Below, piece by piece: positions 48,201 to 62,500 of a stretch of DNA of 64,000 bases (position 1 is its first letter; every line of letters starts with the position of its first letter). Origin of the DNA: Protonemura montana (taxonomy: Eukaryota > Arthropoda > Insecta > Plecoptera > Nemouridae); contig OX387602.1 of NCBI GenBank assembly GCA_947568835.1, positions 9,847,021 to 9,911,020 of the forward strand, read 5' to 3'. The position numbers and the translations under genes are program-made. The notes beneath the pieces were generated by a model. It was not told where the DNA came from. It made no database searches and worked only from the letters and a program-made list of their open reading frames with translations.

Positions 48201-51200
48201 ACTATCCAAGTTTATCCAATCTTTAGAATAAAGTGCATATGACAGCTAAGGAAGGTTCTTGAATTGTACTGTGTGAATGAATCACTCATCATACTTAGTC
48301 ATAGTCAATGACTCTCTTCAATGTCAATTAGTTATCTAAACAACAGATTTTTTGTGAACTATGATGTCATGAAGAAATCACACTTTTTCTTACAAAAACA
48401 ACTGCATTAACCACATGTTACAAAAGTCAATACTTGACAAAAATCCCCCCAGCCCCAACCTATTGAACAATATTTTATTTGGGAACCCACTTCTGTAATT
48501 CCATTACTCTCCAAGATATGAGAGTAGCCTCAACACATCAGCACTGTATCTAAATAAATCTAGTTTCAAACAAGCATTGAGAGTTGTACTGTCAACGACT
48601 GAACAGTCTATGTAAACTATCAATATTTCTTGTTCACTACAACCACGTGGTATTGGGAAGCTCGAGCTCTAAACATAGGAAATATGAAAAGCCATGCCTG
48701 ATTGCTTAATTTGCACTACCTTGCTACACAACATGGTTTTTTTAGGTTATAGGTTGAGCCAGAGCATAGACCAGGGTACTGAGCCCAGAGTTCCGAGTCT
48801 AGATAGTTGCAGAAATAGCTTGCCGGTAATTAGCAGTTTTTGCTTAAAATATTTATAACAGATTAGCTTGTCCCAGTTTTAATATCTATAGACCAAGTAC
48901 AAAACCAATTCTTAAACATTTCCAACAGCAATTTCTCACACAAAGCACTTTTCTGTCCCCACAAACTGACAATTCCCTACCTTTCTTTGTTCTGCATCTC
49001 CTTGATGATGAGCTCATCCTGGGGGTCGACCGCTGGCCGCTCCCCCAGAAGCCGCTGCTTGTCCAGGTCGCCCTGCATTTGGCAAAATGAATGGTCGGCA
49101 CTGACCGTGTTGTCCAACTGCGGTGTCACCTCGTCTGCTGCAACAGTAACGTTACCTGATGTACTCTCCATAGTGTAATGGCATGACTACCTATTGCACA
49201 TGGGCACAAAGCTTGTAGACATGTCTATGACTCAGACAATGAGTATTTTGAAATACTATCAGTTGCTTATCTGTCAAAGGTATTGAAAAATACTGATAAC
49301 TATATAAGCTGACGACAGATAAGGGAGAGGAGGGAGTAAAAGTTCCTGGTATAATTCAGCTTTCTAGTAATTGACCTATATGTGGTAACGATATATTAAC
49401 CTGTAATAAGTGTGTAAGTACCTTCTAATTGTCCATCATAAATTACAGTTTAACTATCTATAATTAAGATTACCATAAGTCAGATCATATTCCAATTTCC
49501 ACATAATCAGTAATTCTACAGAAGTTATTATATCCAAACTACACACTCATAGCTACCTTCTATTTCCAAATAATAAACTATTTTACCGAGTAAATTGATG
49601 GCAACCCTTATTTAACCCATACCACATAACAGAGCATTAAAAACTAGGTGCATGCCACCTGTAAAAATGTTACATAAGGCTTGACATGTCAGCCCATATT
49701 AAATATTCATTATTTGCCACATTCAGATAAATAATTTAGCAGCCTTCCATTTCCGTACCATCAATTGCGTGCTGGGGATTGTCGATGATTCTAATCTGTC
49801 TGTCGGGCAAAATGGGTTCACCGTTGGACCCTCCCACGTCTTCAGGCAACTGCCACCGAGCGTTCTCTTCTTCCAACGACGACCGCGGGAAGTAGAGAGG
49901 TAAAAGTACTTCGTAGATGCCAATGTCAGCGCTGTCAACAACTAGCACCACACTTTCTAGGGAGGACAAACGCTGCTCTAGAAATCTGCGGATTGTTCCT
50001 GCAAACAAGGAAAACATCTATGTCAGTTCAGATTCCAGCCGTGCCGATTCACTACTACAATAGCTATGTTTGACTGTCAGAATTTTGTTCAATCAGAGCA
50101 GACAAGAGTGCAATAGTTAAGAGCAGTGTAGCTCATCAAGTTGTTCTTGCTCTAACTCACACCACATCTTAGACTTAGACTTATCTTATATTTGACTTAT
50201 CTTAGACTTAGGTTTGTACACTGTGAGAAATTTCCATTTAGGTTTAGGGAATGCAACGATGAGTTGGTTTTTAGTTACATAAATGTATACAAATTCTTTG
50301 GCATGTAGGTTAAAAATGTGATTAAAAGCAATGATTACTTGAGCTTAAGGTTGATCATTTGCAATAATTTACATACAGGCCACCTCTCACTGCACAAGAT
50401 AGGTATCCATGCAGTTATATAGGAATGCTTTTAAGTAGGAAAGTAAAATAGATGACAAAATTTACACCCTAATGGTGCTTCCCAGAAACATATGGCTTCC
50501 AATATCCACCCCCTGTGCCACAGGACTACACAGTTAACTAGACAATGAAGACTTTACAGGTAAAAAGTATAGGTAGGAACCCAAATTCCAATACATTCTT
50601 ATATCCAATGCTGTCCTAAGCAGATTATGTCCACGACATGTAAAATTCCTCCAATCCAATATATATTCTGTTGAAATGCAGCCAGCAATATTAAGCTGCC
50701 ACAATGCACTAGAAAATACTTCTCAAAAATGTCACAGGCTTACGTAGTGCTATGTGTGCTCCCTCATCAGGCGGATAGTTTCTTCTCACTGAGTTGACGA
50801 CGCTAAGTGCAATTGAAGAGACTCCAAGTTCACAAGCCTTTTGAAGCACACCCCTGCAACCGAAAAGCGGAGAATCAACAAACGGTCTACAAAGACGACA
50901 TTGGTCTGGCTTGGAAGATTCATAGTGTAGACAAGATGGGATGAAAGTCTGTTTATACTCGTATATTCACAGGCGTTGGTATTTTAAGAAATTTCGACAG
51001 GCTTTGGATGGATGCCAAATGCAATTTGTCCAATAATATTTTTCTTTGGTAATATTTTATAATTTTGCAGTGCAATGTTTACACGTCTACAAATTCTGTT
51101 TGCACTTGTCATTTTGCATGCTGATTGTTGGTTTAAAGAGATATGATTACATAGGCATTTTCTGAACACAGAAGTACGATTGATTTATTTTGTATTTTAA

Positions 51201-53212
51201 AATATTTCTTTACTTATTTGCTACAGTTTGTGAAAGGTACTTTAAAAATATAATTAGATTACCCTACTACAGTTTATAACCAAAGAATATTACAACTATA
51301 TACTTCTTGCAGACTAGGCAATACATTATTATTATCATTCACTTTTAGTGGTTGACAGGCTAAAGAAAAAACACGTTATGATGTCAAAAAATTGAAATTA
51401 ATGGCAAAACAAAAAATTTTGTGGCCGGCTCTTGAATAATATAATAATATTTAGTGCTGAATAATTTACCTGTAACAGAGATGCAGTGTGTTTTCTGCAG
51501 CTGTCTGGTACTTGATGTTGTACTTGGGGCCAACGGTATGGATCACAAATCGAGCTGGCAAATTATAGCCTTGTGTCACTCTCACCTCACCAGTACGGCA
51601 TTCTAAAACATAAAATCAAACAAAATTTGTCAATTCAAAACACATGCTTAATCTTGTCATAAAAAAAAAGCATTAGAAAGATTAATCACTGACTTTTTTC
51701 ATAAAAAAAAAAAACTTATTAAAGTAAGCTTGAAAAAGAAAATGTCCAGGACCTAGATGGTGGTGTTCTTTTTTAAGCAAGGGGAAAAAACACTGTGGTA
51801 CACACAAAATTACCAAGGTACGAAGTATAGGCGATAAAATGACTACGTTCTAGAAGAAGACTGTGAAATGTTCACCATGCCGGCTGAGCTACTACTGGGA
51901 GCTCAGTCGGTGGTACCTAATTTAACCACCATAATGTGTGGTAACAAGATTATAGCAGATAGATAGGGAATGTTGTGACGTACGAGCATAAGCCTCTTCT
52001 TTTATTTACATTAAAATAATATCCACTTACACCTTGTTGCTCAAAATATACTGGGATATCTTGTTAGTTACTTAGGATTAATTGCCCAAACAAAGATCTT
52101 GTTGCAATAAACAGAGTCAGAGATGCAAGAAATGATTGGAGTAGGTCAGTTATTATGAACCACCAAATAAGTTTAAGACTGAAAAGGAGTTCAATTTTAA
52201 AGCAAACTTAAAGAATTCCTAATATTTTTTTTTTTAAATAAATAACACATTTTAAACAAAATGTAAAAAATAGTAGAAATATTTTATGACTGTCTGTAAA
52301 TTATGATATGATCAACCTGGACAGTAAAATTATTATTTTTAATGCTCACCTTTAACATCGTACATAAGTTCGTCTTGGAAGTTGGGTCCAGCTTGGTTCC
52401 ATATCCGATCGCTGATCTTGTTCTTATCGTTCATGGACTCATTTGTTGAGTTCACAATCGCATCCACATTCAGTTGAGAGATGTCCCCCATCCTTAAACA
52501 GATGTATCGATACTTTGTTAGTAAACAGATTGTTGGCAAATTTTATGGGGATACGAGGGAACGGTTCATCTTACCGAATATCTGGTTAACATTTTTGGAT
52601 GAGTAGCTACGCTAAAGTAGTGTGAAAGTAGTAGTTAAAGTAGTAGTGTTCATAATAACAAAATAGCTACGCTGAAGATTTTTACAGGTAGGAGCATTAT
52701 GAACAAGTGACGATTTTATGTCAAATTTCAATCCTCATACACCTATACGACCTACACCTACACCTCGGCTAAACCTGCACTTCCCACCCTCTCCAGTCAT
52801 ACAGAAATTGATGAGAGTATTACAATTAATGTCACTTTCTGTTGTTAAAATGTATTACAAATTATCAACCGAAATCAAGACTAGATACACCAATTTTCAG
52901 ACACTCTACCAACAAAATCCTAATCAGTTAACAATCATTCTTCGACAACCTCCGTCTTTTCATTCCATGAGTAGCAACCGCGCTAGCTAGAGGTCAAATC
53001 AGCTGCGGCTACAAAAAACTTACCACAGCACGATCTTCTCGTTGAGCTGTGGGTTATACTGGAAGGGACTGGCAGTGTGCTTGCGGTCGGCCACTGCATC
53101 GGAGTAGTCGGTGATGTGGTCGGGCGGCATGACGGCACTCCACCTCGTCAGTGTCTCCACCTCCACCACGGCCGCCGCCAAACCCAACGGGTCCATTGTT
53201 AGCCGCATGCAA
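42284..53212 (-). CDS. GDAP2: GDAP2: macrodomain plus CRAL-TRIO (Sec14-like) protein
   Basis: Exons on the minus strand: 53212-53024 (coding from ATG 53196), 52492-52350, 51602-51470, 50853-50744, 49998-49759, 49137-48981, 45575-45422, 44942-44803, 44534-44480 and 44392-44249. A tentative last exon is 42394-42284. The ten firm exons give 483 codons with phase kept at every junction; human GDAP2 has 497 residues. The start MDPLG matches the vertebrate start; an in-frame ATG at 53208 (MRLTMDPLG) is also possible. The macrodomain (about 45-225) shows DAIVNSTNESM, ECRTGEVRVTQGYNLPARF, IHTVGPKY and LPLYFPRS. The CRAL-TRIO-like part (about 335-483) shows GVDRLGRPVVVFVGKWFPF, YFHTLTSNANHPSF, KAFYIVHPTFWTK and YLYSMMSPDQLEIPAYITEY. 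Macrodomains bind ADP-ribose-like ligands and CRAL-TRIO folds bind lipids; the role of GDAP2 itself is poorly defined. With the tentative last exon (ending PPADLSDPDD) the protein is 519 residues. Reading on past 44249 instead adds eight codons before a stop. Confidence 0.92.
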
Positions 53213-56200
53213 CTGCAACAGTGCAAGCAGATGTAGTTTTACTTCGTTTACGTCATTTCCTCTCACAAAGTGTAATGGCTAAATTTTAAAAAGCAATATC
53301 GTTATTCAGGGTAGAAGGCAGTAAGGCAATTACAAAACCTGAGAGTCTTATTTTCTAAAAACAATGCTTTGGGTGAGTATAAAACAGTCTGGATTGGACA
53401 CACATTTAATTAAATAAGTGGACTGTGGAGCCTTCATTGAGGATATTAATCAATTACCATTTTTCTAACCTTTAAGAAGTTTAAGCAAAAAAAGACTGCA
53501 TAAATAATTTCACAATACAGTCAACAATGAATATTGGAATTCTGAATTTAGATGTCAAATTAACATTTAATGATGCTTGTGTACATACACAACATAGGAA
53601 AGAAAATCAATTTAATTTCTATGGTTAATCGGGCCAGCCTTGGTGTGAAGGAATAAATGCTTTTGACACGCACATAGTAATTTCTCTAAATTACTAGTGC
53701 TAATGGTGGGCAATATGCTTTCAGTGTATCACACAATGCGTTTGAAACTATCAATCATTTCTTGACCAATGACTGATTTAAACATTTGCGTAAGTCCTGC
53801 ATATTTGTCAAATCTTGACATTGTCTTTGATCTTGACTATGCTGAATACATAGGAAAATTCAATTATAAGCACGGCAAGACTTTGGTAAATTGTGGCGGT
53901 CGCTCGCATGTTGTAAAGGTGACCCCCTCCCCCCTGTCTATGTAGAAAGCTAGTTATATTTGGCGCGCCTGGCGGGCCTCCACCCTTCTCACACCACTGC
54001 TTGGCAGGCAACAGGTACATTAGCGAACACACCCCTTTATTAGCAACCCTGTTGCGTCAGTATTGTGCGTACTTCGCTGTTCACCCAAACTAACACAAGC
54101 TACGATGCAAGGTAGCCAAAGGTATTTCGCGACGCGATTAGCTTGGTGACAGTGGCTTCCGTTCTGACTCCTCACTTCTATAAATATATGAAATCTACGT
54201 CGTTAAACATGATTGCGATTACATGCGATTACACATGTCAATATGTATCTATTTTTAATGGTATCCTGTCTAGACCATAAAAACCGAGCTTTGTCAGGGT
54301 TAGGCTACAAACTAAGAATGACATAGCTGTTCGACGTTTCAACAAAAATTTGAAATGGACTTCGCTACGTTCATTTGCGTCATTACAGTGACTGATAACG
54401 TCAGCAAAGACCCACCGAGTTTCTTTAACTAGTGCTCGCCTAATTATAGAGTGCTTTATATGTATCTCCATTATAGAAAACGCGTGTAATAGTGTTCGGC
54501 GTTTGAAAGGGGACACTGAGATAAAAACAAATCGATCGCGATGGGTTTTGTCGGCAGCCGGTGGAGAAATTGGGTCGCCTGTATTATTCACTAGCTAGTG
54601 GGCAAATCGATGAACACAAGCCCCTTCAAGTCAGGACGACGCCGCCGACGCCGTTCACAAGAGCATCTCCAACGGTCGTGCTCTCCTCGAGTACGCTTAG
54701 AGTTCACCATTGAGAAACCCATGCTAAGCATGACTAGAGTCTCTTGGCTACACAATAGTGATATCGATCATGCAACTAGGAAGTATCTACTTGTATGTAC
54801 TCTGCAATTTGCAGTGCATGTTAAATGAGATTTAATGCGTGGATTATTCTGTGACACCACGTTCAAAATTATAAATATAAATTCGTTGAAAGAGTTGAAT
54901 AAAAATACCAGCACACAATAAATCATGTCATATATGAATTTGTTACTCAAATGCGACCGTCCAGTCAAAAGATACTAGTATAACCTTCCAGTCCTTGAAC
55001 AGCCATGAGACTACGTCAGCCACTATTTTGCCCGGTACAGGAGACAAATTGGTGACCTCGCCAGATGCGTAGAAAATTTTTCAGCTCATTTTTATTTTTA
55101 TTTCGTGTGAATCTTGTGCCTGGTATTTATCTTTTTGTTCTTTAAAATTGCATTTGTCCCTGAATGTAAAACAATTTGGCCGAAGCGTTGGGAGCTGGTA
55201 AATGAAGTATGATATGGCTTACCTTAAAGTTCATTTACCCAAAAGAGTAATGAAAGGGTATTTTGTTACGAGTTATAGCACGTTATAGCTTATAAGTTAA
55301 CTTCCTAGTTTATATCCGTATTGAAATGATATGTTGTGTGGTTGCAAAATATATTATTAAACATGGTACCGTCACGAAGTGTACGTTATCTAAATTTCAA
55401 TCAATACAATTGTGACACGTCTGGCATTATATGCTACCTATGGGTTTGCCAAATGCATACGTTTGGCCATTGATAAAATGAAGCTCTAAAATAAAATTAT
55501 CCTGTCTGATCTTAATTTGGGGTATGGACATAAAAAAGCAAAGAATTTATGGTTACACAGGTATGCGTACACATGGTAACATTTCCCATAGCACATCAAA
55601 ATTTCATTTCAGTTCTGAGTAATGCATTCGACTGCCAAAATTTGGCTTCCAGTCAAGCTATTATATAGTCAGTCGACATAACCTCACAGGCCCGGTACAA
55701 GTCGCTAGTGGGTACTACAAAACTTGAGATATTTGCATGCAGGCCATGCCGTGCAAAAAAACTTTATGGCAATTACTTTATATTTTTGTAAATCTATTTC
55801 GAGATCAGCACATGGATTTACGTTCTATGTCCTAGGTAATGACAGTCGCAAGAGATCTCTCGAGAGACTGCCACGACAGAGCGCCAACAGTAATGGAAGT
55901 TTTGAAATTAACGTCATTAAGTACTGACAGCGTAACTTCGGCAAATGTGACGACAAAACCCAGAGTGGGAAATAGTTTTTTCTGCCGATTGCGTGTGGTG
56001 GACTAAGGTCAACATTATGGACTAGTGAAGCATCGAGTTTTTAGGTAGAGTCAGAGGGCCAGAAAGTTTAACAACTTTCTGCTGAGCGAACGAGTCGGCA
56101 ATACGTGGTAATTGTAGGTACGTCACGATGGCAAATAATTACAATTTAAAATTTCGATACATGTTTATATGCAATCGTTGATGTCATAGCAATATTAATT

Positions 56201-57142
56201 GATTAATTTAACGTAAACCAGTCTCAAATTAGAGTAATCTGCGACAAATAACCAAATTACAATTCACAGCACTCGCAACGACAGTAACTCCATCTAGCAG
56301 CATCCTCAAATTTTGTCGAACGAGTATTCGTTTGGTGCCATTTTTCGCAGACAGCTTAACATTAACGATAACCCTCTGGACTATAACTAAAAACTCAAAG
56401 GTAGTGGGATTCCGATGCAAAATACTTTGCATGTCTTTAATATTAGGTCGGTTGAAACATGGAATGGGAGTGGGACAGACAGCACGAGCATACGAAAACG
56501 GTCAAACATCGAGTCGGATGCAATATTATGACGTCTGCCCCAGTTTTGACTCACCGACGAGCCGCACTATCGGACAGTCACAGCTCTACAAATACCGACG
56601 ATTCTTGCACTGCAGCTTGTTGACAAACGACACGCGACAATTTGCATCACTTTCACTTCTTAACGCTAAAAAAACTTCCTTTTTCAAGACTTCATTACTC
56701 TAAACCACCTGTAGTCACGACTCACGAATAAAAAAAATTACTTTAATTTATTTCGAATCCTATATTACAAATCGATTGACTATGATTGACATCGTCACAT
56801 CACATCAGTGCGCATTTGCGTTTATAGTTCTATTATCCAATTTCGAGCGATGTAATTGCGACAGGCACATAAATATTACACACTAATGATGTGTGCGCAC
56901 ACGAATTGACGAGGTTACTAAAAGATGGCTAAGTTCGTCATATTGTGCAGCTAATAATACTGAAAGGGCAATTTCGTATGACACGCAACCTCCAGACCCT
57001 AATATTATTTCTGTAGACGCTAGCCGACCACGAAATCGTCGGATCACGTGACATGGGTCACGAGAGGAACCAACGTAGTGCCACAATACACAACACAGAT
57101 TCTGTGGTACCTTAAGACTACCGAGCAACCCTCCCGCCTTAC
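53213..57142. other. Upstream region of GDAP2 (probable 5' UTR intron)
   Basis: The coding exon of GDAP2 starts with an acceptor (CTGTTGCAG ending at 53213 on the minus strand), so a non-coding exon must lie further up. I find no protein-coding gene here. Frames of 60-123 codons have no recognisable content. Confidence 0.45.
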
Positions 57143-57228
57143 CTTGACAGATTGACCTTCTTAGCAAGTAATCAGTTGTCGCGGTCAATGCGTGCCACCA
57201 GCGACAGCAAATCCCCTAAGTTACCACT
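57143..57228 (-). promoter_or_regulatory. Candidate non-coding first exon of GDAP2
   Basis: On the minus strand, a TCAGT initiator (57230-57226) is followed after about 80 bases by TCTGTCAAG|GTAAGG, a near-perfect donor at 57142. It is in the right place and strand to splice to 53212. A second possible donor, GTGC|GTAAGT, is at 58391. Neither is proven. Confidence 0.25.
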
Positions 57229-59543
57229 GACGTTTGTAAATTAAAAATAATAATTATAAGAATCTCGGTAGGCAATTATTACGCGTCTAAAATTGGGATT
57301 TGAAGGTGTATTTGCGTGCATTGAAGAAATAAACGGGCACGCAGGAATGCAATCTTGAATGTACATAGACTGGCCATTCAGTTCCTTTGAATACCGAATT
57401 TCTGTGGCGGGTCAACATGCAAACGAGTGGCATTAGGCTGGGACTTAATGACTGATATTCGATGTGCTGTCGTCCATAGATTGATGAAGAGCAATGAACA
57501 TTAATTTATGATGATGAATTTCGACTGAAACAGCTAGGAATCAAGTTCTATTTCTAGCCCTATTTAGAGTAATGATGGAAAATAATCGAATACACACGTT
57601 TTCCCCGACATAGCGTACAATCAACAAGCACTTTAGTGTAGGTGTGTAAGACACAAGAAAGGAGGCCCGGAAACCGAAAACATTCGCGCTATCGCCTTAG
57701 TTTCGGTTTGGACTTTCCCAGTGAATCCCAAGAATTGAACAGAGTAAGTAAAAAGTCACAGAGAAGCTCGAACATTCTTGATTATAATGTTTTTCTCATT
57801 TGTAATAATTATTTGATGAGGGTTTCTAAACTCTGTACACGTAGGTGGAAGTCACAAACAGGGTGTGATCCGTACAGCGGTATTAAAATAGTAAACAAAA
57901 GCTCGAGATTTTTAATAAATTTAAAAATGAAAACGTACGCTACCTTTATCACGTGTATTAAAATATATTATCTACGTTATTTTGCAACAGCAGATAGTAA
58001 TTTGTTTAAAATAAAAGAGCACATTGCATATTTGTAGTGGCTGCACCCCTCCATCCATTGATCTAGAGAAGGGTGGACCTCTGTAAGTGGATACAGCCAG
58101 AGAAATCGAGACGATATTCGACAAGACTGTCGTGCACATCCACAGCGAATAGCACGCTAAATTTAAGCTGATTAGAACCAGAATTCACTCTAACTAGAAA
58201 ACCACTTTAGTTGCATATCTTGCCAGCGAGAGAGAGCAACTCTCAAGGTCAATTCACCTCATGCTGACCTGACAGGTACGAGTATGATATCCGCACACCC
58301 ATCCCATTTAACACACCCACACATGAAACACATTGTATTACTGGTTCATTCACATAACATTGTAAACGCATGCAATACGAAATACTTACGCACTGAGTGG
58401 TGCACACTTCCGGGTATGAAAGAAGTTACGTTAAACTAGAATAAACAGTATTGTTGCACTAACATAATGCACTCACTAACACTGCACGTTCCAACTCTTC
58501 TCATGGACTGTACTCGAGCAACTGACGTCTGAACTTATTTGCTCGGTAGGTGGCGTGCTCCAGCTTCCCAGAGTGGCCGCAACGGCCTCTGGCGCTAGTA
58601 CCGCATAACGCGTGCGCTATTTGAAATTACTCACCACAATTTGTGTTTATTATTTCAAGAAAAACTGCTCTGAATATTTATTTAAAATACTTTTTTATTA
58701 AACGTTTTATATATTTACAAACAAACTTATTAAATTAACGACCATTAAACCGCTGGCTGCCGCTGCAACAATCGATGGACTGTGTAAATTTGGTGTTTGT
58801 AGAATATTGATAAATAGCTTTTTATCTTCCTCGCATGAGACTAGTTTCAAAACAATAAACTGTGTTTGCAATCCTCTGGCCACCTGTGTCACCTTGAGCC
58901 TAACAAAATATCCTATCTCCTGCATGGCTTCCGATAAAAGTAAACGTCTAGTTCCTAAATTTTGTCTGCAGACCGACTGGATAAATATACTCTCGCACAT
59001 ATTCGCAAAAAAAAAAAACGAAACAGAGTTTGTAAATGTTGGTGACGAACAAAATATTGGTAGTTATGTGCACAACAATGATTAGTGGAAATGATTATGA
59101 TTCCGAAATGATGATAAGACGATACAAATACAAATCAACAACATATTCAACAATGATACGTGGGATGTGTACTGACTCTAATGACATGTTTTCTGCTTTT
59201 ACTGGAAATATAGTAAAGAACACTTTGGTAGACGATGAGGAGTCTAAGCTTTGCCTTGTTTCGCTTTCCGCAAAGAAGAGGAAACTGTCTCTCTCAAACA
59301 TCCATGGCTTTTTTCCAGGACTCTCGTGCAAACATTTGATTGAGAAAAGTTTACTTTCATTTTTCTCAGCAGTGGAAAAAATATTTCATGTAACGAATAA
59401 CCTCTGCGCTGCACGGAGCGAAGCCAGTCAACGCCTAGACCCCTCGGTAGATGGCATGCCCAGAACTATTCCACCATTCCGACTTGAGATGTGTGTCTTC
59501 TCAGTACCCTCAGTCCAAGACTGCCCTCTTAAGTCCTCTGGTC
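57229..59543. other. Intergenic region and 3' UTR of the thioredoxin-repeat gene
   Basis: Below the stop codon at 59544 the minus strand continues as 3' UTR. A minus-strand AATAAA (complement of 58694-58699) is a likely end. Plus-strand open frames at 57642-58037 and 59036-59569 are AT-rich and unrecognisable. A GC-rich patch at 58500-58620 resembles a promoter but has no matched exon. Confidence 0.45.
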
Positions 59544-62500
59544 TCACGCCTGTTTCTCGTGTGGCTTAAAACAAGACACCAGCCACGCCGTGTAGATGAC
59601 AAAGGCAGCTGTCAAAGCGATCACAGCGTACATGAAGATGCTGAGTTCTGGGTTTCGGAAGCGATTCTTACGCATCCAATCCAGGACTTCTTCTTCGAGC
59701 AAGAGGTCCCCGCGGTAGATGCTCGGAAATCGTTTACGGAAGAAGACAACAGCTGGCAGGTTTGTGACTCCCCATTTTCTTGCGTATCGTGGATCGCCCA
59801 TCTTCACGAAAGTGATGTCCAGGCTGTCGGTTTCGCTATCGATTTTCTCGAGCTTGGACAATACCTTTTCGCTTACATCGGAATCTTGCTCGTCTGTAAC
59901 ACCAAGCATCTCTTTATCATGAGCACAAACAGCTCGATCGATTATCCTCGTAATTAACACTCATTTATCCTAGGACTGAAGTCACAAAACACTGTTTTAG
60001 CTTAAACAGTATGTATATGTGTTATCACCATGGTAACACCCTCTAAAAATATGGAAAAATTGTTTGAGTTGGCTGATCATATGTAAGCTCTGATAGTTAA
60101 AACTTAAGCTCTGCTTTGAAGGTCCAACTTTGGGATGAAAAAATATTGAATTTCAAAATAGGTAATCTGCTAATTACGGATACAATGTCTCCAACTGTAG
60201 ATATGTGTATCTATCCCATCGAAAAAAAAAGATTTTCCGCTATTCCACAGCATGGAAATTTGAGCGGCCAATAAATTAAGCCGGTGGCAAGGATTTGGTC
60301 CATTGTTTCAATTTTTTCTTCTAGTTTAAAGCTCAAATCCGATCTGACATATAAACACCTCCAAAAGATTAATACTCACAAAAGTACACCGCTAAAAACT
60401 CGTTCTCGTCAAGCAGCTTGTCAAGCATTTTCCTGTTGACCTCCTCGATCTCGTTCTTAATCTCGAAGACGTCCTGCGACGTGAGCCAGGCCAGGACCTT
60501 GTCACCGTCGCTAAGATCTCCATCGTACAGCAGTGGTACTCTCTTGCGGAAGTAGACAAGCGACGGCAGGTTAATGATGTTGTACCGGGCGGCGGTCTCC
60601 TCGTCGCTGATCTTCACCATGTCCACGCCGAAGAGGTCAGCCTCTCCGTCGATTAGCTCAAGAGCCTCCAGAATCTCCTCGCTTTCGTCGCCGTCCTCCT
60701 CGACTGCAAGGAGAGAAAACTCAATAATTTATCGGGTGATTTATTGTAATAAATAGTGTCAAGTGAGGACTTGCTCATTTTGAGACTTCTGTATTATATC
60801 AAACTACTACTTTATAATTAATGGTATTTTTAGAAGATACCATAAAATTGGCTTTGAAGCAATCCTGAGTCAAATGAAGCTACCATTCTTCCTCAGAAAG
60901 TCATATAAAGTTACCAATCGTACTGCTTATCACTTCGGATTACTCTCTAAAACCTCGATAGTGTGGTTTTTGAAAACGTTCCAACGAGCATTTTCAAAAT
61001 CGTTCAACTATGTCCAAGAAAACGATCATAAATACTATATGTAAGCCACGTTTTACCTCAAATAATAATTTTGGGGTCTAAAGAAACAAAATCTACTCCC
61101 AAATTCAATTCCCACCATCGCTAACTGTCACCAACCCATCGACAATCCTGTGACTCACAGAAAATGACGGCAAGGAATGGCGACTCATCCAGCAACCTCT
61201 CGAGCATCCTGTCGTTGACAGCTTCAATCTCGTCGGCAAGCTCTCGATTGTCGTCGTCGATGAGCCACTCAAGTACCGACTCTTCGTTCTGCAGGTCGCC
61301 CTCGTAGATCAGGGGGTTCCCGTTACGGAAATACACCATAGCAGGGAACGTCTTGATCGAGTATCGCTTAGCAAGCTGTGGGTCCTGGATTTTCACCATG
61401 TGAATTCCGAACACGTCGCATTCGTCGTCGATGTTTTCTAGACCTTCCATTATGGTCTCGCAGATGTGGCAGTTTAGTTTGTCTGAGGAAAACAGGGAAA
61501 TCTTTAAATTTGTTGGCAAATCCGTGCGTTGTAATATTTTCAAACACATTTTTGTACAGATACCTTTTCAAATTAGTTTAATAATATAAAGTAACGACAA
61601 ATTGAGTTTATCGCTTCATTTATAAGTGAAGATAAAACTGCTATTTAAGCAAAAATTGACCTTATTCTTCATCGAAAGCATTCACTTACAGAAATATACA
61701 GCCAAATATTGCGTTTCTTCCACCATCGACTCCAGCATGACACGAGTGATAAGCTCAATTCGATCTTCCGTCTTCTGCGTGATAAGCCACTGCAAGACCT
61801 CCTCCTCCTCCGTTAGGTCTCCCTCGAAGACGTTGGGCACCTGATCCTCGAAGTAGACCAGCACTGGAAACTCGGACACCCCAAACTCCTTGGCCACCTC
61901 GATGTCTTGAGTTTTCACGAACGAGATGCCATGACGATCACAGTCGTCGTCGATGTTCTCCAACTCCTCCATGATTTCCTTGCATTGGAGACATTCGTCA
62001 GCCTTCGTATCTGTTGGTAGGGTATAGGTGAGTTAACAAGACTTAAATTAGGGTGATACGTTTATTGAAAATAAACACTATTTGTATTAGATAAGTAAAA
62101 TCTGGTTGGTGCACTTGTGCGAATTATATTTAAGAGTTTCAATCATCCATATGCTTGTTGGTATGATATATTTGTTCGTGCACTGGTATGTAAGCTTTAA
62201 ATACACCATCGATGCATCTTTAACAAGGTATTTTTGTAGCGAGGTTAATTATCTCTGAAATCTTGTCATAAAATTGTAGTGATTCTTTACATCCAACCTC
62301 TAGATTTCTCTGAATCCAAGTGATAGTGAGCCAAATATTGAAAGTTTACCGTGATAAGTGCATTTGACATTAGATTGAGAATAAACAACCTTTAAAAACA
62401 ACATGTAGGCGTGAAAATTGAACGTGAAATAAAGACGCAATACCTAACTAAAAAAATCTTAAAACAATGCAGGAAAACGATACAATTCGAATGTGAGGTC

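Noticed and set aside
57642-58037. 131-codon plus-strand frame
   Set aside because: Starts at a non-ATG codon, is AT-rich and has no family resemblance.
59036-59569. 177-codon plus-strand frame antisense to the thioredoxin gene's end
   Set aside because: The longest unexplained frame, but it overlaps the opposite-strand 3' UTR and terminal exon and shows no recognisable domain. Worth a translated search, but not supported as a gene.
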